Shown here: one piece after another, positions 60,496 to 64,000 of the stretch
Position numbering within the stretch: the first letter of the stretch is position 1
Layout: each line of letters opens with the position of its first letter
Assembly (NCBI GenBank): GCA_963812075.1
Contig: CAWETN010000007.1
Location: forward strand, 62,001-126,000
DNA: 64,000 bases
Origin: JAMXLO01 sp963812075
GTDB lineage: Bacteria > Pseudomonadota > Alphaproteobacteria > Acetobacterales > Acetobacteraceae
Direction of reading: 5' to 3'
Translations under genes and position numbers: made by a program
The notes under the pieces: model-generated
The model's database searches: none
Seen by the model: the letters and a program-made list of their open reading frames with translations, nothing else
What the model was told of the DNA's origin: nothing

Positions 60496-61719
60496 TCAGC
60501 CGCAGCCCGTCAGCCGTGCGATCAGCGCCTCGTACGCAGCGATGCAGTCGGACATCGCCAGGTGCTTCTCGGCGTAATGACGCGCGCCCTCGCGCAGCCG
60601 GCGCGCGAGCGATGCGTCCTCCAGTACGCGGAGCACGGCGTCCCCCACCGCCTTCGGGTCGAGGAACGGCACCAGCAGGCCATTCTGATCGTGGGTCACG
60701 AACTCCGCCACGGTGGGCGTGTCACTGCCGATGACCACGCAGCCTGTCGCCAGCGCCTCGCGCAGCGACCAGGAGGCGACGAACGGATAGCTCAGGTACA
60801 CATGCGCATCCGAGCGCTGCAGCAGTGCCAGGTACGCCGTATAGTCAAGCCGGCCAGGAAACAGCACCCGTGCCGGATCGATGGCATCGCCGAGTTCCGC
60901 CAGCAGCTTCTCCCGCCACGTGCCCTCCGCTGGGGGGATGCCGTAGCTGACGCCGTCGGCGCCCACCAGCACCACGCGGATGTCCTTGCGCGTACGCAGG
61001 AGATACGGCACTGCGCGCATCATCACATGAAATCCGCGATACGGCTCGAGATCGCGCGCGACATAGGTGACCAGCTTCTCACTCGGCCTGATCGTGGTTT
61101 CGCCGATCTTCAGGTTGCGGCGTCGCGCCTGCGGGTTCGGCTTGCACACATCGAGGTTCGCTCCCTCCGGCAGCAGGGTGATCAGCGGTTGCGCCCACAC
61201 GGGATAGGTGGACAGCTGCCACCGGGTCGGTGTTTGCGCACATGCGCCGAGGTTGAGCGCCAGCAGGTTCACGGCGTTCTTCGCCCGGATCCTGGGGTGA
61301 TCCCAGGCGGGCGTCGGGAATTCCGGATCGAAACCGACATCGACGCCGTCGATGCGATAATAGAATTCCAGATAACCGACCAGCGGTGCGTCTGGCCAGA
61401 CATCGCGGATGTTCAGCAGTTCGCCCCAGCCGTGATGGCCTATGATGACATCGGGCTCGAAACCCAGCTGCTTCAGGTTGGCGGCCGTGCGCGCCACCGC
61501 CTCGGCGCGCCGTACGGCACCGTCGAGCTCGCGCGCTGCGATGTGCGCCTCCGCCGCCGCCGGCCGCGGCTTTGCGTACGGCACGGTTCGCACGCCCGGG
61601 ATGCGATTGCTGTTGGGCTCACTGATGAAGACGACATCGTGCTGCTGCGACGCAACCAGGTGTCGGACGATGTGCAGGTACTGGCCGGGAAAGTTCTGGT
61701 GGACGAACAGGTATTTCAA
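60496..61719 (-). CDS. GT4-type glycosyltransferase
   Basis: A 407-residue GT-B glycosyltransferase of family 4 style. The N-terminal half begins LKYLFVHQNFPGQYLHIV with GHHGWGELL; the C-terminal half has TYVARDLEPYRGFHVMM, VLVGADGVSYG and the nucleotide-sugar EX7E-like region FVASWSLREALATGCVVIGS. Probably acts in surface polysaccharide synthesis. TTG 61719 is the start that gives the typical GT4 N-terminus; the frame stays open upstream but without likely coding. It ends 49 bases from the prfA stop, convergently. Confidence 0.87.
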   Translation of the reverse strand: MKYLFVHQNFPGQYLHIVRHLVASQQHDVVFISEPNSNRIPGVRTVPYAKPRPAAAEAHIAARELDGAVRRAEAVARTAANLKQLGFEPDVIIGHHGWGELLNIRDVWPDAPLVGYLEFYYRIDGVDVGFDPEFPTPAWDHPRIRAKNAVNLLALNLGACAQTPTRWQLSTYPVWAQPLITLLPEGANLDVCKPNPQARRRNLKIGETTIRPSEKLVTYVARDLEPYRGFHVMMRAVPYLLRTRKDIRVVLVGADGVSYGIPPAEGTWREKLLAELGDAIDPARVLFPGRLDYTAYLALLQRSDAHVYLSYPFVASWSLREALATGCVVIGSDTPTVAEFVTHDQNGLLVPFLDPKAVGDAVLRVLEDASLARRLREGARHYAEKHLAMSDCIAAYEALIARLTGCG

Positions 61720-61760
61720 GCCGCGACCTTGACTGGCGGATCGACGTGGGCGGGGTCGGC

Positions 61761-62738
61761 TCAGCGCGATCGCCGCGCCGGGGCTCTCGCGGTGCGCGGG
61801 GTTTGCGGCGGCGCGGGCTTTTCCGCGGCGGGCGGGCTCGGGCGCGCGCGTCCGCCGCTGCGTGCCGCCTCGCGTGTCCGGCGGCGGATGACGATCTGAA
61901 AGGCTTCCAGGGCGGCCAGGCTTTCGGCTTCGCACGTCTCGCCGGCCGGGACCGGCCCGATCGAGCTGCCGTCGACGAACGTCGCGGCGTAGCTGCATTC
62001 GTGCGTCTTCGCCGCCTCGCCCTTCAGGCGGACCCTGAGGCCCAGCAGCGGCAACGCCATGCCGCGGCTGCCGCAGAACTTGCCGCCCTCGATCCACGGC
62101 GACATCCAGCCGCGGCCCAGCACCGCCTGATATTCGATATCCGCCGGTGGCACGATATCGGCCGGGGCTAGGCTGAATCCCTCGATCCACTGCCGGCTGC
62201 CCCGCGTGCCGACCCATTCGCCGGTCTTGCCCGGAACGTCGCCGGCACGGTGCACGTGCGCCACGATATCGCTGTCGGCCACGTCGGCGGATGCGGCGTT
62301 CGCGGCAGCCGGCGGCGCCCGCATCTCGGCGCCCGCTTCGCCGCCCAGCCGCATCACCTGCAGCCGCGGCGCCGATTCCGCGGGGGCCGCCGGGGCCTGA
62401 TAGACGGTCACTAGTATTTGCGCCGGCCCTTCGGCCACCCGGATCAGCGCCGCTGCATCGCTGCTGTTCATCCAGCCGTCGCCGCGGAACGTGCTGATGC
62501 TCACCGCCTCCGGCCGCCCGGCCGGGCCTGGCGGCAGCGAGATGCGCACGCCGGGCAGCCCCGAGCGATCGTCGGCCGGGGGTGAACCAGGCGCCTGGAA
62601 TACGCAGAACAAGCCGGTGTCCAGCGTCATCAGATGGCCCGACACCCGCAGCTCGGCGACGCGATTCTGGCCGGAGTCCGCGGGAACCGCGGGCTGGGTT
62701 GCTCGAGGCTTCGGAACGGCGGTGCCGACATCAGACAT
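61761..62738 (-). CDS. Unknown protein with tryptophan-rich (ChW-like) repeats
   Basis: A 325-residue protein without signal peptide. Residues 30-130 form a beta-rich region. Near 190-265 there are two tandem units, GEWVGTRGSRQWIEGFSLAP and GRGWMSPWIEGGKFCGSRGM followed by ALPLLGLRVRLKG, which resemble the clostridial hydrophobic-W (ChW) repeat. The last 40 residues are basic and Pro/Ala-rich (REAARSGGRARP, PAPPQTPRTARAP). ATG 62738 is used; another in-frame ATG lies 11 codons upstream. Flanked by two glycosyltransferases on the same strand, so a glycan-binding or surface role is guessed. Confidence 0.6.
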   Translation of the reverse strand: MSDVGTAVPKPRATQPAVPADSGQNRVAELRVSGHLMTLDTGLFCVFQAPGSPPADDRSGLPGVRISLPPGPAGRPEAVSISTFRGDGWMNSSDAAALIRVAEGPAQILVTVYQAPAAPAESAPRLQVMRLGGEAGAEMRAPPAAANAASADVADSDIVAHVHRAGDVPGKTGEWVGTRGSRQWIEGFSLAPADIVPPADIEYQAVLGRGWMSPWIEGGKFCGSRGMALPLLGLRVRLKGEAAKTHECSYAATFVDGSSIGPVPAGETCEAESLAALEAFQIVIRRRTREAARSGGRARPSPPAAEKPAPPQTPRTARAPARRSR

Positions 62739-62818
62739 TCGGGTCTCGCTCTTCTCGGTTGCAGCGCGCATAGGCGATCGAACGGTTCGCGCGAGGAATT
62801 GCACAGACGACGCTATAA

Positions 62819-64000
62819 TCAAAGACGCTGTCGACGCGTGACGCCCGAAACCGTCAGGACCGCGTCGTTGATGGCATGCGGTGGCATGCCGAGCGGCAGC
62901 AGAACGCCCCGTCCCGTGCCGCGGATGCGTTCGGCCTGCGCCCCGATGTCGAACGCCACCACGCGCAGACCGGCCCGCCAGGCCTCTCCCAGCGTCCGGC
63001 ACCAGGTCTCCGGAAAGATCGACGCCTGCAGCGCGAGCGTAGCGTTCTGAGCCTTTATCAACGGGACGGCCTCGTCGGGCGCATAACCGCCGGTGATGAA
63101 CGCGTGTCCGGTCGCCAGGAGAGCCCGATCGTCGATGGTATGGCCGACGACGACGAATTCCAGCGGCAGGCGCCGGTCCGCTGCATCGCGGGCGCAGTCC
63201 AGGATGACCTGGAAACCCTTGTGGATGCCGATCGCGCCGATGACGCAGACGCGGCACGGGCTGACGGCCGAGTACGCTGCCGGGTCGGGGGATCCGCCAT
63301 CGTCCTCATGGTGCTCCACCACGGGTCGAATGCCGGGGAAATATCGCCGCAGCCGGTCGGCGGTGTCGTGGGATGGGACTATCACCCGGCGCGCCGCCGA
63401 CAACACAGCGGCTGACCGACCGCGCAGCGCGGCCACCGAGATGTCGTCGTCGATCAGGTTCCCGGCCTCGGCAACGCAGGCTTCGCAGCGCGCCACTGCA
63501 GGTTCGCCGCAATAGCGCTCGCTTGGCCCCACCAGGGCGATCCGGCCGCACAGCCAGGCGTAGTCGTGCACGTGGACGTCGTACGGCGCGTCGAGATGGC
63601 CGATCAGCTCCAGAACCGCCGGATGATGGCCGACCGTATGGTGCAGCTCGATCAGCCGCGGCCGCTCCCCGACCAGCAGTCGCCGCAGCGCGGCCAGCTC
63701 GTCCGGCATGCGATAGCGCAGGTTGGGAAATCCGCCGTCCGTCCCCTCGCCGACGCTGACGCACCGGGTGCCGTCGGACGAGCGGGACGGCCGCAGCACG
63801 ATCACCCGGTCGCCTCGTGTGCGATATTTCGCGGCCGATACCGCGACCTGCCGCTCCACGCCCCCGCCTGAGGCGTGCGTGACCAGCAGCACGGCCCGGC
63901 TGCCGCGGCGCCGTTCCGCGCGCCAACGGGCAAGGTCGAGGCGTCGCCGCGACTCCGCCAGCGGATCGGCATGGGCGTGGGCACGGACCAGGTCGGCAAA
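62819..64000 (-). CDS. GT4-type glycosyltransferase (N-terminus beyond window)
   Basis: At least 393 codons of a GT-B glycosyltransferase, open through the right edge of the window (FADLVRAHAHADPLAESRRR lies upstream of the first internal GTG). Visible are THASGGGVERQVAV (acceptor-side glycine loop), a cysteine-rich insert CGEPAVARCEACVAEAG, GAIGIHKGFQVI and SIFPETWCRTLGEAWRAGLR with the EX7E-type glutamates. The cysteine-rich insert is common in O-antigen or capsule glycosyltransferases. The protein ends GVTRRQRL. Confidence 0.82.
   Translation of the reverse strand, partial: FADLVRAHAHADPLAESRRRLDLARWRAERRRGSRAVLLVTHASGGGVERQVAVSAAKYRTRGDRVIVLRPSRSSDGTRCVSVGEGTDGGFPNLRYRMPDELAALRRLLVGERPRLIELHHTVGHHPAVLELIGHLDAPYDVHVHDYAWLCGRIALVGPSERYCGEPAVARCEACVAEAGNLIDDDISVAALRGRSAAVLSAARRVIVPSHDTADRLRRYFPGIRPVVEHHEDDGGSPDPAAYSAVSPCRVCVIGAIGIHKGFQVILDCARDAADRRLPLEFVVVGHTIDDRALLATGHAFITGGYAPDEAVPLIKAQNATLALQASIFPETWCRTLGEAWRAGLRVVAFDIGAQAERIRGTGRGVLLPLGMPPHAINDAVLTVSGVTRRQRL

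Overview
The window is a high-GC chromosomal segment from an alphaproteobacterium, most likely Rhodospirillales and probably Acetobacteraceae-like. The assignment rests on the gene order: rpoBC near a str-S10-spc-alpha ribosomal run, the comF / grxC / DUF1178 / ubiG / lysC / ptsP / RodZ-like / ispG / hisS / prfA string, an NDUFAF5-type methyltransferase, and a small secreted protein (about 32.4 kb) of a kind I recall from Acetobacteraceae. It is an inference from synteny and protein style, not from a search.

Layout. 1-5 kb: 3' end of rpoB and complete rpoC, closed by a strong terminator. 5-7.1 kb: a YfeH/SBF-like transporter and a divergent LysR regulator. 7.1-21.3 kb: rpsL, rpsG, tuf (no fusA between rpsG and tuf), then rpsJ to rplO, secY and adk. 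21.3-22.8 kb: a TPR/GT41 (SPINDLY-like) glycosyltransferase. 22.8-25.4 kb: alpha operon rpsM-rpsK-rpoA-rplQ with its own promoter. 25.5-35.4 kb: rarA, an unknown membrane protein, a sensor histidine kinase, an acyl-CoA carboxyltransferase, a small secreted protein, a BadH-like dehydrogenase and an unknown 507-residue protein. 35.6-40.6 kb: a 1663-residue RTX/Ig-like secreted protein on the minus strand. 40.9-42.0 kb: a cupredoxin and outer-membrane-barrel gene pair with a Fur-box-like palindrome. 42.1-49.5 kb: DUF1330, methyltransferase, four-domain rhodanese, comF, a Rieske dioxygenase alpha/beta pair plus a divergent AroQ-like enzyme, glutaredoxin, DUF1178 and ubiG. 49.5-60.4 kb: lysC, a nitronate-monooxygenase-like gene, ptsP, a RodZ-like gene, ispG, a HepT/MntA-type toxin-antitoxin pair, an extradiol dioxygenase, a vapC remnant, hisS and prfA. 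60.5-64 kb: two glycosyltransferases flanking an unknown protein with tryptophan-rich repeats; the last gene runs off the right edge.

The most striking feature of the raw sequence is quality-related. From about 13.5 to 21.3 kb nearly every gene (rpsC, rpmC, rpsQ, rplE, rpsN, rplF, rplR, rpsE, rpmD, rplO, secY, adk) carries one to six single-base insertions or deletions, while the protein sequence on either side stays normal. Only about three similar indels occur in the rest of the window. I read this as a badly polished patch of assembly, not decay, and give each such gene its reconstructed full extent.

Biologically, the best leads are: a palindromic repeat inserted in frame inside ubiG, a similar repeat supplying the leader of rplR, the Fur-box-linked cupredoxin/barrel operon, the Rieske dioxygenase paired with an AroQ-like enzyme lacking some canonical active-site residues, the HepT/MntA pair with intact motifs beside a vapC relic, and the tryptophan-repeat protein in the glycosyltransferase cluster.
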